From Actinophytocola sp035634895 (GTDB lineage: Bacteria; Actinomycetota; Actinomycetes; Mycobacteriales; Pseudonocardiaceae): 64,000 nt of DNA. A program made the position numbers and the translations under genes. Where the stretch lies: the NCBI RefSeq assembly GCF_035634895.1, contig NZ_DASQCC010000226.1:26274-90273 (forward strand), read 5' to 3'. Shown here piece by piece: positions 34,380 to 43,056 of this stretch (position 1 is the first letter of the stretch; every line of letters starts with the position of its first letter). Below the pieces are notes generated by a model. That model searched no databases, was not told the origin of the DNA, and saw nothing but the letters and a program-made list of their open reading frames with translations.

Positions 34380-34521
34380 CCGCATCCCCTCCAGGTTCGA
34401 CGACTTCCAGGTTCGACGTCGGCTACCCGGCCGGCCACTGTCCGAAACTACTCCGACGCCGCGATATTCCGTCGCGCCGCACTCGACGAAGGGACGCGCG
34501 GGACGGCCGAGAAGTCGCGGT
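34380..34521. other. Intergenic DNA with a short direct repeat
   Basis: CCAGGTTCGACG occurs twice within 35 bases near 34,391-34,420. No gene or clear promoter element was found. Confidence 0.4.
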
Positions 34522-34679
34522 TCACCTCGGGGACCGGCCGCGGCGGGCGAGGCCGGTCCCGGAGATGCCGAGCGCCCATGTGAAGACCAGGGTGCCGAGG
34601 GTGATCCCGTGTACCAGCTCCATGAGCGCGGCCCGCCGATCACGAGGGCGACCAGCAGCACCGTGATCCGCTTCTTCAT
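34522..34679 (-). pseudogene. Small membrane protein gene with an apparent frameshift
   Basis: ATG 34679 has an excellent GGGAGG site and encodes MKKRITVLLVALVIGG, a TM start. After this the frame becomes Ser/Pro-rich without sense. In the neighbouring frame a second hydrophobic stretch (LMELVHGITLGTLVFTWALG) follows directly and ends at TGA 34522 after RRGRSPR. The combined length (158 bases) is not a multiple of three. Either the gene is broken, the sequence has an indel, or two tiny genes overlap (the second from ATG GAG CTG). Confidence 0.45.
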
Positions 34680-34832
34680 CCGAGCCTCCCAGTTTCTTCG
34701 CGGCTGGACCGCCCCCGCGGTGCGCCGGATCGAGGAATGTCCCGTGTGGACAAGTCGGGTGGCTCCCACGCGGCGTGTCCGGCGCGCGAGCGATCCCCCA
34801 TGTGAGGGGAGTCCTTCCCGATCTCGTGGGTG

Positions 34833-34861
34833 TTACGGCCGATTATTATGTGTGCCATAAT
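34833..34861 (+). promoter_or_regulatory. Leaderless promoter of the MarR-type gene
   Basis: TTACGG at 34833-34838 and CATAAT at 34856-34861 are 17 bases apart; the GTG start at 34869 is 7 bases later, indicating a leaderless transcript. Confidence 0.5.
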
Positions 34862-34862
34862 A
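34844..34862. promoter_or_regulatory. MarR-type operator overlapping the -10 box
   Basis: TATTATG-N5-CATAATA is a perfect inverted repeat of 19 bases, the AT-rich dyad expected for MarR regulators. It covers the -10 box, so the product of the gene at 34869 probably represses itself. Confidence 0.6.
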
Positions 34863-34868
34863 CCGCCC

Positions 34869-35441
34869 GTGGTGAGTGAGGCGCTGTCCGCTGTTCGCGC
34901 GTGGACCCGGCTCGACCAGGCGATCGCCGGGTTCAACCGGGTGCTGGAGCGTGAGCACGGGGTCACCGGCGCGCAGCTCGCGGTGCTGCGGCTGGTCCGC
35001 GAGTGGGGCCCGCGCGTCGCGCTGGCCGAGATGCGGGCGCGGCTCGTCATGCATCCCGCGACGCTCGGCCAGATGCTCGACCGCCTGGCGGCCCACGGCC
35101 TTGTCACGGTTGCCGAGGACCCCGCCGACCGCCGTCGCCGGCTGGTGGAGCTGACGCCGGAGGGAAGGCGGCTGACCGAACAGGCGCCGCTCGCCGGTCC
35201 CGTGCGGCTGCGGCACGTGCCCGCCGCACCCGACCGCCTGCGCCGCCTGGCCGAGGCGTTCGACGACGCCATCGTGTTGTTCGGGCTCGAGGAGTACGAC
35301 GAGGAGTACGCCCATGACCGACCTGCGGACGCTGCCGAACATCGGACCGGCACTGGCAACCGACCTGCACGCGGTGGGCGTGCCGGACGCGGAGACCCTG
35401 CGCGAGGTGGGCGCGGACGAGGCGGCCCGACGCCTCGCTGA
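34869..35441 (+). CDS. MarR-family regulator with an unusual C-terminal overlap
   Basis: GTG 34869 gives a 190-residue protein. Residues 1-145 are a normal MarR fold (LDQAIAGFNRVLEREHGVTGAQLAVL, MLDRLAAHGLVTVAEDPADRRRRLVEL wing, then FGLEEYDEEY). The last ~42 residues (HDRPADAAEHRTGTG..., Arg/Gly-rich) overlap the next gene by 128 bases in another frame and look like shadow translation. A one- or two-base shift near 35,310 would end the protein at the TGA that forms ATGA with the next start, so a frameshift or sequencing indel is possible. Confidence 0.8.
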   Translation: MVSEALSAVRAWTRLDQAIAGFNRVLEREHGVTGAQLAVLRLVREWGPRVALAEMRARLVMHPATLGQMLDRLAAHGLVTVAEDPADRRRRLVELTPEGRRLTEQAPLAGPVRLRHVPAAPDRLRRLAEAFDDAIVLFGLEEYDEEYAHDRPADAAEHRTGTGNRPARGGRAGRGDPARGGRGRGGPTPR

Positions 35442-35529
35442 GGCAGGCCGCCGGGACTGCGCACACGCCACCCGCGCCCTGCGCGGCGCCCTGGACGGCG
35501 TCCGGTGGACCACGGGAGAGTCGCGATGA
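35314..35529 (+). CDS. TfoX/Sxy C-terminal-domain protein (stand-alone)
   Basis: This 71-residue protein matches the TfoX C-terminal domain: LRTLPNIGPALATDLHAVGV (helix-hairpin-helix-like), ETLREVGADEAARRLAEAG, then ALRGALDGVRW. The N-terminal TfoX domain is absent. TfoX-C modules are small helical domains of unclear function, DNA-related in competence regulators. Its stop overlaps the VOC gene start (ATGA at 35526), so the three genes from the MarR onward form one unit. Confidence 0.8.
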   Translation: MTDLRTLPNIGPALATDLHAVGVPDAETLREVGADEAARRLAEAGRRDCAHATRALRGALDGVRWTTGESR

Positions 35530-35885
35530 CTCGCCCCGGTGACGCCGTGCTCGGCGTGGACAACGTCCTGTTCTCCGTCGGCGATCTCGACGGCGCCGTC
35601 GAGTTCTACACCGGGCTGGGACTGCCGCTGGTGTTCCGGCACGGTGAGATCGCGTTGTTCCGGCTCGGTGCGGAGGCGCCCGGCCTGCTGGTGCGTCGCG
35701 AGGACGCCGCCGGTGGCGGGCGGGTCTGGCTGGAGGTGCCGGACGTCCGCGCACTGTCCACTGTGGAGCGACCGTTCCCGGTGGCCACCGGCTGGACGGT
35801 CGAGGTGGCCGATCCCTGGGGCAACGTCGTCGGGTTCACCGACTACACCACCATGCCCGAGCGCGGGCGCCCGGCCGCTCCATAA
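35526..35885 (+). CDS. Glyoxalase/VOC-fold protein
   Basis: This 119-residue single VOC module has FSVGDLDGAVEFYTGLGLPL at the N-terminus and ATGWTVEVADPWGNVVGFTDY at the end. VOC proteins include glyoxalases, dioxygenases and antibiotic-binding resistance proteins. Metal ligands are not obvious (few His). It is co-regulated with the MarR regulator and may act on or bind its ligand, which is an inference. Confidence 0.85.
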   Translation: MTRPGDAVLGVDNVLFSVGDLDGAVEFYTGLGLPLVFRHGEIALFRLGAEAPGLLVRREDAAGGGRVWLEVPDVRALSTVERPFPVATGWTVEVADPWGNVVGFTDYTTMPERGRPAAP

Positions 35886-35896
35886 CTTTTCGGCGA

Positions 35897-35925
35897 TTTC
35901 CGGGGCGGCTCCGGATCGCTACTGT
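35897..35925 (+). promoter_or_regulatory. Possible leaderless promoter of the binding lipoprotein gene
   Basis: TTTCCG (35897-35902) and TACTGT (35920-35925) are 17 bases apart; the ATG at 35934 follows 8 bases later without a ribosome binding site. Confidence 0.4.
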
Positions 35926-35933
35926 GACCCCGT

Positions 35934-37475
35934 ATGAAGCCTCCTGCACGCTTCGTGGCGGTCCTGCTCGCCCTCGGGCTTGCCGCCGGCTGCGTCGAGC
36001 CACAGGAGAGCGGCGCGTCCGGCGCCTCCGTCAGCATCGTGCTCTACCAGGAGCCGACGGAGTTCAGCCCGCTCGCGCCGGCGCTCGGGGCGAACCAGCA
36101 GGTCATGTCGATGATCTACCAGAGCCTCATGGTGGTCGACCCGGACCTGAGGCTGGTGCCGCGGCTCGCGGCCGAGGTCGACGTCGCGCCGGACGCGACC
36201 TCCTTCACCTTCCACCTCAGGGAAGGGCTGAAATGGAGTGACGGCAAGCCGTTCACGTCCGCGGACGTGCTGTTCACCCACCAGCTGCTGGCCGATCCGA
36301 AGAGCACCTCTGCCGTCGCGGGTTACTACCGGGGCGTCGTGAGCATGACCGCGCCCGACGCGGACACGTTCGTGATCACCACCGGCACACCGAACTACGG
36401 GATCCTGGCACAGGTCGGCGTCATGCCGATCCTGCCGAAGCACGTCCTGGGTGACAAGCCCGTCGACCGGGTGGCCGGGGACCCGTTCTTCGCCAACCCG
36501 ACCGTCGGGCTGGGACCGTTCCAGTTCGTCGCCCACCACGCCGGCCGGTACGTCGAGCTGAAGGCCAACCCGAACTTCCCGGTGCGGCCGGGGATCGACC
36601 GGGTGTACCTCAGGCCGCTCACCTCGGCCGTCGCGACCGCCCGGCTCCGGACCGGCGAGGTGGACGTCGCGCCGATCGCGCCGACCGACCGGCCGGCGCT
36701 GGAGTCGGTCAACTCCCTGTCCTTCAAGACCTCCGGCGACGGTGGCTTCGTGCGGATCGGTGTCAACCACACGCAGGCCCGGTTCGCCGACGTCCGGGTG
36801 CGGCAGGCGCTGCTGTACGGTATCGACCGGAAGTCCATTGTGGACAGGATGCTGCCGGGGGTCGGCCGGGTGCGGGACTCCTCGTTCGACCCGAGTGTGT
36901 CCGGCGGCGGCATCGAGAAGTACGGCTACGACCCGGACAAGGCCAGGCGGCTGCTGACCGAGGCCGGTTGGGACAGGTCGCGAACCGTGCGCCTGTCGTG
37001 GATCCCGGGCAGCAACCCCGACCGGGACGCGGCCGCGCTCGCCGTGCGGGACCAGCTCGCGAAGATCGGCGTCGACGTCGAGCTGACGCGGCTCGACACC
37101 AGCGGTGTGACGGACATGCTGAAGAACGCGGACTTCGACCTGTACCTGTTCGGCGGCGGCGACTACGCGGTGGACTCGTGGAACGTCAACGCCATCGAGG
37201 GGTGCGACACGTTCTTTCCCAACGGCGGCAACATCGTGAAGTTCTGCGACCCGGCACTGGACGCGAAGATGAAGCAGGCCAACGGAACCGCCGACGAGAA
37301 CACGCGCCTCGCGCTGTACCGCGAGGCGGCGGCGATCGACAACGAGCAGGTGCCGTACCTGTGGCTGTACACCGCGGGCGGCCTGTGGGCGGTCAACAAG
37401 CGGGTGGAGAACTTCCAACCGCTCAACCCCACCGGCGGCGGCTTCTGGCAGCCGGAGAAGTGGCGCCTGTCCTGA
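35934..37475 (+). CDS. Peptide/nickel-type ABC substrate-binding lipoprotein (SBP_bac_5)
   Basis: This 513-residue lipoprotein has the lipobox LAAGC near residue 20 and the family-5 solute-binding pattern (LVPRLAAEVDVAPDATSFTFHLREGLKWSDGKPFTSADV, and VRQALLYGIDRKSIVDRML). These proteins bind oligopeptides, sugars or metal chelates outside the cell. No Opp permease or ATPase lies nearby, so it is an orphan or pairs with distant subunits. Its transcript is probably leaderless. Confidence 0.92.
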   Translation: MKPPARFVAVLLALGLAAGCVEPQESGASGASVSIVLYQEPTEFSPLAPALGANQQVMSMIYQSLMVVDPDLRLVPRLAAEVDVAPDATSFTFHLREGLKWSDGKPFTSADVLFTHQLLADPKSTSAVAGYYRGVVSMTAPDADTFVITTGTPNYGILAQVGVMPILPKHVLGDKPVDRVAGDPFFANPTVGLGPFQFVAHHAGRYVELKANPNFPVRPGIDRVYLRPLTSAVATARLRTGEVDVAPIAPTDRPALESVNSLSFKTSGDGGFVRIGVNHTQARFADVRVRQALLYGIDRKSIVDRMLPGVGRVRDSSFDPSVSGGGIEKYGYDPDKARRLLTEAGWDRSRTVRLSWIPGSNPDRDAAALAVRDQLAKIGVDVELTRLDTSGVTDMLKNADFDLYLFGGGDYAVDSWNVNAIEGCDTFFPNGGNIVKFCDPALDAKMKQANGTADENTRLALYREAAAIDNEQVPYLWLYTAGGLWAVNKRVENFQPLNPTGGGFWQPEKWRLS

Positions 37476-37585
37476 GCGGCGCGAGGCCGCCGACGTGCGA
37501 CGGGTCGGCGACGCCGTTGTGACGGGCGCTCTGCCACCCTTGGCACGCGGACGTGGGGAGAGTTCCGTGATGGGGGAGGTCTCGT

Positions 37586-40500
37586 ATGTCCGCGCCCGCC
37601 AGGTTTCGCGCGTTGCGGCCCTCGGAGGTGGTGACCAGGGACCGGACCGTGCGGCGTGACGTCCGCGCCGGTCCGTTGCCCGCGACCGCCGCCAGACAGC
37701 CGGTCACCCGGCCGGTCACCAACCCGCCGGCGAAGCCACCGGTCATCGGCCCGGTGCCGCCCGGGAGTCCCGGAGTTTCGAACGCCGCGGTCGCCGCCGC
37801 GCTGCGCACCGAACCCGGCCCGAGGTTCGTGCTCGACCGACTGCGGCCCGTCGCGCAGAACATGATCGGCAACAACGCGGTCGCCGCCGCGCGTGGCGCC
37901 GCGCCGCCCGCGGTCGAGGAGCGACGCGCCGTCGAGCAGAAGGGCGCGGGTCGGCAGGAGACCGGGAAGCAGGCGCGCGGCCCGCGGTCCGACCCCAGGT
38001 TCGCGGCGCTGAGGAAGGACGTCCAGCACAAGAAGGGTGTCGTCGCCGCCTCGCATCCGCCGCCGCACCGGGAGGCGACCGCCGCGCAGGACGCCGCCCT
38101 GCCACCGAAGGACGACGCGGTCGCCCAGGGCAAGACGGCCAACGCGGAGAAGATGAACGAGGCCGAGCCCAGGGAGTTCGACCGGGACGCCTTCATCCGG
38201 GCCGTCGAGGAGGCCATCGAGCGCAAGGCCCCGAAGAACCTCGACCAGGCCGACAAGTTCGCCGAGTCGGGCAAACCGGAGGAGATCAAGGCCGACGTCC
38301 AGAACCGCGTCGGCGACGGCAAGGCCGACTCCGCCGAGCAGATCGCCACCACGACCGCGGCCCCGCCGGACACCTCGGTCGCCGTCGAGAAGAAGGTCGT
38401 GCCGATGGCGCCGGACCGCCCGGCCGGCGTCCAGGCGACCCCCGACCCGGCCCAGGCCGTGCCGGACCGGCTGCCGCCACAGGCCACCGACCTGTCCGCG
38501 GGGCCCGCCCAGGTCGACCAGCAGCTGGCGGACGCGCACGTCACGGAGACCCAGCTGCGCAAGGCGAACGAGCCCGCCTTCACGAACGCCCTGCGACAGA
38601 AGCAGACCGCCGACCAGCACGCCGAGACCGCGCCCGACCGGCTCCGCAAGGACGAGGCGGCGCAGCTGAGGTCGTCGACCGCCCAGGCGAAGAAGCTCGG
38701 CACGAAGGCGATGTGGGCGATGGCCGCCGAGCGGGCCGCGACCGGACAGCGGGTCGGCACGGGCAAGTCCGGCGCGAAGGGCCGCGACGAGGACAAACGC
38801 GCCGAGGTCACCGCCATCCTGCAACAGGTCTTCGACACGATGAAGACCGATGTGGAGAACATACTGTCCGGTTTGGACAAACTGGTCGACGACCAGTTCA
38901 CCCGTGGCGAGAAGGCGGCCCGCGACGCCTTCACCGCCGAGCACCGGCAGAAGATGGACGAGTACAAGGACCGGCGCTACGGCGGCGCGCTGGGCTGGGC
39001 CCGCTGGCTCGACGACCAGTTCACCGGCCTGCCGGCCGAGGCGGACAAGATCTTCGACGACGCCCGTGCCGGCTACGTGCGGCGGATGCGCCAGGTCATC
39101 GCCGATGTCGCGACCACCATCGGCACCGAGCTGGGCCGCGCGAAGCGGCGCATCGCCCAGGGTCGCGAGGACCTGCGGACCGAGGTCGGGAAGCTCCCGC
39201 CGAGCCTGCGGAACATCGGCAGGGAGGCCGCCGCCGGCTTCGCCGACCAGTTCGACGAGCTGACCCGGACCGTCGACGACAAGGGCGACGAGCTGGTCGA
39301 CACCCTGGCCACCAGGTACACCGACGCCGTCAAGTCCGTCGACGACGAGATCGCGCTGGCGAAGGAGATGAACAAGGGCCTGGTGGACAAGGCGATCGAC
39401 GCGGTCAAGGGCGTCATCGACACCATCATGGCGCTCAAGGACCTGCTGCTCGCCGTGCTGGCCAAGGCCGCGCAGGCCGTGTTCCTGATCCTGGGTGACC
39501 CGATCGGCTTCCTGAGCAACCTGGTGTCCGGCGTCGGCGCGGGCCTGAGGCAGTTCATGGCCAACATCGGCAGGCACCTCCAGGAAGGCATCATGTCCTG
39601 GCTGCTCGGCCGCACCGCCGAGGCCGGGATCAAGCTGCCCGCCACGTTCGACACCCGCGGCGTGCTGCTCCTGCTCGCCGAGCTGCTCGGCCTGACGTGG
39701 CAGGGAATCCGCGCCCGGATCACCCGCAAGGTGCCCGAACAGGCCGTGGCCGCGGCGGAAACCGCTGTACCACTCGTGAACCAGGTTCGCCGGCAGGGCG
39801 TGGCCGGCATGTGGGACGACCTGAAGGCCCGCGTCGGCGACCTGCGCAGGGACCTGGTCGACAAGGTCATCCAGTACGTGACGCCGACGATCGTCCTCGC
39901 CGGGATCAAGTGGGTGCTGTCGCTGCTGAATCCCGCGTCGACGTTCGTCCGCGCGGTACAGCTGATCATCGACATCGTCAGGTTCGTGGTCACGCAGGCC
40001 CGGCAGATCATCGAGTTCGTCAACGCCGTGCTGGACGCCGTGATCGCCATCGCTCGCGGCGGCGCGGGCGGCGTGCCCGCGTTGGTCGAACGCGCACTGG
40101 CCCGGTCGATCCCGGTGCTGCTCGGCTTCCTGGCCGCGTTGCTGGGCGTCGGCGGAATAGCCGGGCGGGTCAGGCAGATTGTGCAGGCCATGGCCAAACC
40201 GGTGGGCCGGGTCATCGACACCGTCATCGACAAGATCGTCGGGCTGATCAGGAACCTCTGGGCGAAGCTCAAGTCCACAATGGACAGGAAGGGTCGCCGG
40301 GACCGGAAGAAGCCGAGGCCGGACAGGAAGAAGCCGGACACCCGCAGGCCGGACACCCGCGGGCCGAAGCCGGCCCGTCCGGCCAGGGGCGGGCAGAGGG
40401 CCTCTCGGCCCGACAAGGAGAAGCCGGACTACGACCGCATCCTCGCCGCCGCGTTGCGGGACGCCGAGGCCCTGGTCGCGAAGGAGATGCCGGTCGAGGA

Positions 40501-41389
40501 GATCGAGGAGCGGCTGCCCCCGATCCAGCGTCGGCACCGGCTGGTCAGCCTGGACGTCGTGGTCGAGCGGACCACGGGGCTTGTCGACGTGATCCACTTC
40601 GTCGCGGTCGTCAACCCGATGAAGAGGTCGCGGCCGGTGAACGCGCCGCTCACCGCGGAGGAGGCCAGAGAGGAGGCCGGTCTCCTGCTGCGCAGCCAGC
40701 GGATGTTCCAGCGGTACGCCGACGAGCGCCGGGTGGTCATCGAGGTCCGGCTAACCAACCCGGAGTCCGTGCCACACCTCGAGGCGGGTGCCATGTTCAA
40801 GGCGAGGCCGATCAAACCCAAGACGATCAACGCCGCCGACGTGCTGCTCGGGCTGCGGCCGGAGACGCAGGGGCTGGTCGGGTTCTTCTCCGCCGGTCCT
40901 CCCGACCCCGCCGGGCTGGGCCTCACCCCGGAGGAGTTGGCGATCGCACGACCCAGGTACGAGCAGCGGCTGGCCGAATGGCGGAAGTACCGCGCTGTGA
41001 TGGATGAGCTCGCCGAGCGACCGGACGGGCCGGGCCGGTACGTGGTCGAGGACAACGTCGTCCACGGCTTCACCGCGCGGGGAAGGCGGCCGGTGGCAGG
41101 CGACCACGACCTGTTCGACATCACGACGCTGGAAGGGAAACACCTTCCGGAGGACGATCACCTGGCACTCGTCCAGGACATGGTGCAGAAGGGCTTCGGC
41201 GTCATGCACGGGACGGTGGTGTACTGGAAGGACTGGGAGAAGCGGGACGTGGACGAGTGGAAGGCGCGGCGGGACCTGATCGCGGGAGCGTTGAAGGAGG
41301 GGGTGATCCGGTTCGCGCCGGGTCAGCCGATGCGGTGGGTGCTGCCCGGCACCCGGATCTGGCGACGCCCGTTCAGGGGGAGACGATGA
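37586..41389 (+). CDS. Large injection-system cargo-like protein (putative polymorphic toxin)
   Basis: The 1,267-residue protein has a good GGGGGAGG site before ATG 37586. Parts: a Pro/Arg-rich N-terminus with the LDRLRPVAQNMIGNNAVAAA motif, resembling the LQxxxGNxAV signature of proteins linked to extracellular contractile injection systems (eCIS); a charged region (about 140-560); a long helical segment (about 600-890: LKDLLLAVLAKAAQAVFLIL, DPIGFLSNLVSGVGAGLRQF, VLAGIKWVLSLLNPASTFV, LGFLAALLGVGGIAGRVRQI) recalling a recurring core of such cargo proteins; a Lys/Arg/Pro linker (about 900-950); and a C-terminal domain of about 300 residues. No signal peptide is seen. The downstream gene overlaps by 4 bases. 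No injection-system structural genes are in the window. Confidence 0.65.
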   Translation: MSAPARFRALRPSEVVTRDRTVRRDVRAGPLPATAARQPVTRPVTNPPAKPPVIGPVPPGSPGVSNAAVAAALRTEPGPRFVLDRLRPVAQNMIGNNAVAAARGAAPPAVEERRAVEQKGAGRQETGKQARGPRSDPRFAALRKDVQHKKGVVAASHPPPHREATAAQDAALPPKDDAVAQGKTANAEKMNEAEPREFDRDAFIRAVEEAIERKAPKNLDQADKFAESGKPEEIKADVQNRVGDGKADSAEQIATTTAAPPDTSVAVEKKVVPMAPDRPAGVQATPDPAQAVPDRLPPQATDLSAGPAQVDQQLADAHVTETQLRKANEPAFTNALRQKQTADQHAETAPDRLRKDEAAQLRSSTAQAKKLGTKAMWAMAAERAATGQRVGTGKSGAKGRDEDKRAEVTAILQQVFDTMKTDVENILSGLDKLVDDQFTRGEKAARDAFTAEHRQKMDEYKDRRYGGALGWARWLDDQFTGLPAEADKIFDDARAGYVRRMRQVIADVATTIGTELGRAKRRIAQGREDLRTEVGKLPPSLRNIGREAAAGFADQFDELTRTVDDKGDELVDTLATRYTDAVKSVDDEIALAKEMNKGLVDKAIDAVKGVIDTIMALKDLLLAVLAKAAQAVFLILGDPIGFLSNLVSGVGAGLRQFMANIGRHLQEGIMSWLLGRTAEAGIKLPATFDTRGVLLLLAELLGLTWQGIRARITRKVPEQAVAAAETAVPLVNQVRRQGVAGMWDDLKARVGDLRRDLVDKVIQYVTPTIVLAGIKWVLSLLNPASTFVRAVQLIIDIVRFVVTQARQIIEFVNAVLDAVIAIARGGAGGVPALVERALARSIPVLLGFLAALLGVGGIAGRVRQIVQAMAKPVGRVIDTVIDKIVGLIRNLWAKLKSTMDRKGRRDRKKPRPDRKKPDTRRPDTRGPKPARPARGGQRASRPDKEKPDYDRILAAALRDAEALVAKEMPVEEIEERLPPIQRRHRLVSLDVVVERTTGLVDVIHFVAVVNPMKRSRPVNAPLTAEEAREEAGLLLRSQRMFQRYADERRVVIEVRLTNPESVPHLEAGAMFKARPIKPKTINAADVLLGLRPETQGLVGFFSAGPPDPAGLGLTPEELAIARPRYEQRLAEWRKYRAVMDELAERPDGPGRYVVEDNVVHGFTARGRRPVAGDHDLFDITTLEGKHLPEDDHLALVQDMVQKGFGVMHGTVVYWKDWEKRDVDEWKARRDLIAGALKEGVIRFAPGQPMRWVLPGTRIWRRPFRGRR

Positions 41390-42129
41390 CCGGAGACGTC
41401 ACCGCGGTGCGAGCCGAGCTGATGGCCACGGGAAACCGGCTCCTGGCGGCGGGACAGGCCCACTTCGAGGCCGACCGGCCCGACGCGGCGTGGCGGCTGT
41501 GGCGAGAGGTCGACGAGATCAACGCCCGGTACCGGGCCCTGTTGCCCGAGGTGACCGTCGCGAGGTGCCCGCACACCGGCGAACCGGTCCGCTGGCCGAT
41601 CGACATCTGGGGCCTCGACGGCTGGTACTGGTCGTACGCCAGGAAGATCAGCCGCCAACCGAAGACCGTGCCCGGTTCCTGGCTGGCCATGACCGGCGCG
41701 ATGCGGCTGGTCGAACCCGTGGAGCACAACCCCGACGTCGTCGTGCCGGGTCCCGGCGTGCCGTTCGTGCTGCCGCGCCTGCTCGGTCTTCCCGGCGTCC
41801 GCGCGGTGGTCGCCGAGGTCCCCGTGGGCCCGCACACCGGCTGGGCGATCAGCTACTTCGGCCCCATGCCGTCCGATGTGCCGCTGGTCGACCTGTGGGG
41901 TACCAACAACTATCCGGTCTTCCCCCACCGCTGGTCGGCCTACCGCCTGCGGACCGCCGAGCTCGACTTCGACCTGACGCACTGGTTGGGAACGGGTGCG
42001 CTGCAGTGGCTCGACGGTGACACCCTGCGCACCGGCGCCTGCCCGTTCGCCGACCTCCCCGGCGAACGGCGGATTGCGATGGTGTGGAACGGAAAGGTCG
42101 CCTATCGCGACGACGCGCCCGTCATGTAG
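41386..42129 (+). CDS. Unknown protein co-translated with the cargo-like protein; candidate immunity or chaperone
   Basis: This 247-residue soluble protein starts at ATG 41386, overlapping the previous stop as ATGA. It has a helical N-terminus (ATGNRLLAAGQAHFEADRPDAAWRLW) and a Trp-rich beta-type body (WPIDIWGLDGWYWSY, TGWAISYFGPMP, VDLWGTNNYPVFPHRWSAY). I do not recognise a family. A position directly after a toxin-like gene, with coupled translation, is typical of immunity proteins or cargo adaptors; this is context inference only. Confidence 0.7.
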   Translation: MTGDVTAVRAELMATGNRLLAAGQAHFEADRPDAAWRLWREVDEINARYRALLPEVTVARCPHTGEPVRWPIDIWGLDGWYWSYARKISRQPKTVPGSWLAMTGAMRLVEPVEHNPDVVVPGPGVPFVLPRLLGLPGVRAVVAEVPVGPHTGWAISYFGPMPSDVPLVDLWGTNNYPVFPHRWSAYRLRTAELDFDLTHWLGTGALQWLDGDTLRTGACPFADLPGERRIAMVWNGKVAYRDDAPVM

Positions 42130-42170
42130 GCCGGCACGGACCCGCACCCGGACGACGAGGGTACGGGGAA

Positions 42171-42201
42171 GCCCCGGCGGGTGGGGCACACCCGCCGGGG
42201 C
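42171..42201. terminator. Bidirectional terminator between convergent genes
   Basis: A perfect 13-bp stem (GCCCCGGCGGGTG and its complement) has a 5-base loop. It lies between the stop at 42129 and the convergent secreted-protein stop at 42211. Confidence 0.8.
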
Positions 42202-42210
42202 CGGTCCGTC

Positions 42211-42768
42211 CTAGGACAGGATCCCGAGGATCTGGTTGAGCAGCGCGATCAGACCGTTCAGGTCGAGCGACGGCCCGTTCAGCAGGTTGGCGACCGCACA
42301 CAGGAGGTTGCCCAGGAGGTTGCCCGGACCGCCCTCAGCGGTGATGTTCAGGTGCACGCGGTCGAGGTGCACGACCAGACCCAGCAGGTCCAGGTCGAGC
42401 GGGCCGAGCACCAGGTCGAGGATCTCGCACGACGCGGCGATCGCGGTCGTGTCGACCGGCACCTGGACCGTCCGCGACTCGCTGCCGACGACCTGGCCGG
42501 CCGAGTCGACGAGGGTCACGTCGGCCACGCCCTGAGCCAGCAGCTGGTCACCGCTGGCGACGAACTGGCTCGGGGTGAAGGTGCCCGTCGCGGTACCTGT
42601 TCCACCGGTGGCATCGGTGAAGGTGCCCGCGATCGGCACGCTCGGCGCGGCGACGGGTGCCGCGGGTGCCGCGGGTGCCGCGGCGGCGTTCGGAGCCGCG
42701 AACAGCACTACCAGCGCGGCGACGAGGAGAGAGATCAGAGAACCACTTCTAGTAGAAAGAAATCTCAT
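42211..42768 (-). CDS. Small secreted protein
   Basis: This 185-residue protein has a clear Sec signal peptide (LISLLVAALVVLFAAPNAAAA) and a mature region with FTDATGGTGTATGTFTPSQFV followed by a Leu-rich part (LDLVLGPLDLDLLGLVVHLD, LLGNLLCAVANLL). Two Cys (CEIL and LLCAV) could form a disulphide. Similar exported proteins of unknown role are common in actinomycetes. A perfect AAAGGAG site lies 6 bases before ATG 42768. Confidence 0.8.
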   Translation of the reverse strand: MRFLSTRSGSLISLLVAALVVLFAAPNAAAAPAAPAAPVAAPSVPIAGTFTDATGGTGTATGTFTPSQFVASGDQLLAQGVADVTLVDSAGQVVGSESRTVQVPVDTTAIAASCEILDLVLGPLDLDLLGLVVHLDRVHLNITAEGGPGNLLGNLLCAVANLLNGPSLDLNGLIALLNQILGILS

Positions 42769-43056
42769 CCTGCTACTCCTTTCGACGGAAACTAACTACC
42801 AAAGGGTGAGCAGATGATCACGCTTGCAAACGCGATCGATCACTCAAAGTGAGTGAAGAGCGTCACGGTTTGCTACCGACCGATCGCGGAAACAAGATGA
42901 GGTTCGGGATCTGGACCACACCGGCGACGCGTCTCGACCACGACAGTCCATTGTGTACGTCCGATGTGGACAGTTGGGAGTGCGGGAAGGTGATGTCGTC
43001 GGAGGCTCGTATGCCGTGGAGCTGTTCGGGTCCGGCCGTCATGGTCGCCGCGAGCC

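Noticed and set aside
37163..40597. A 1,144-codon antisense frame over the cargo-like gene
   Set aside because: Composition is shadow-like (Arg/Gly/Leu/Val runs) and no domain or start site is visible.
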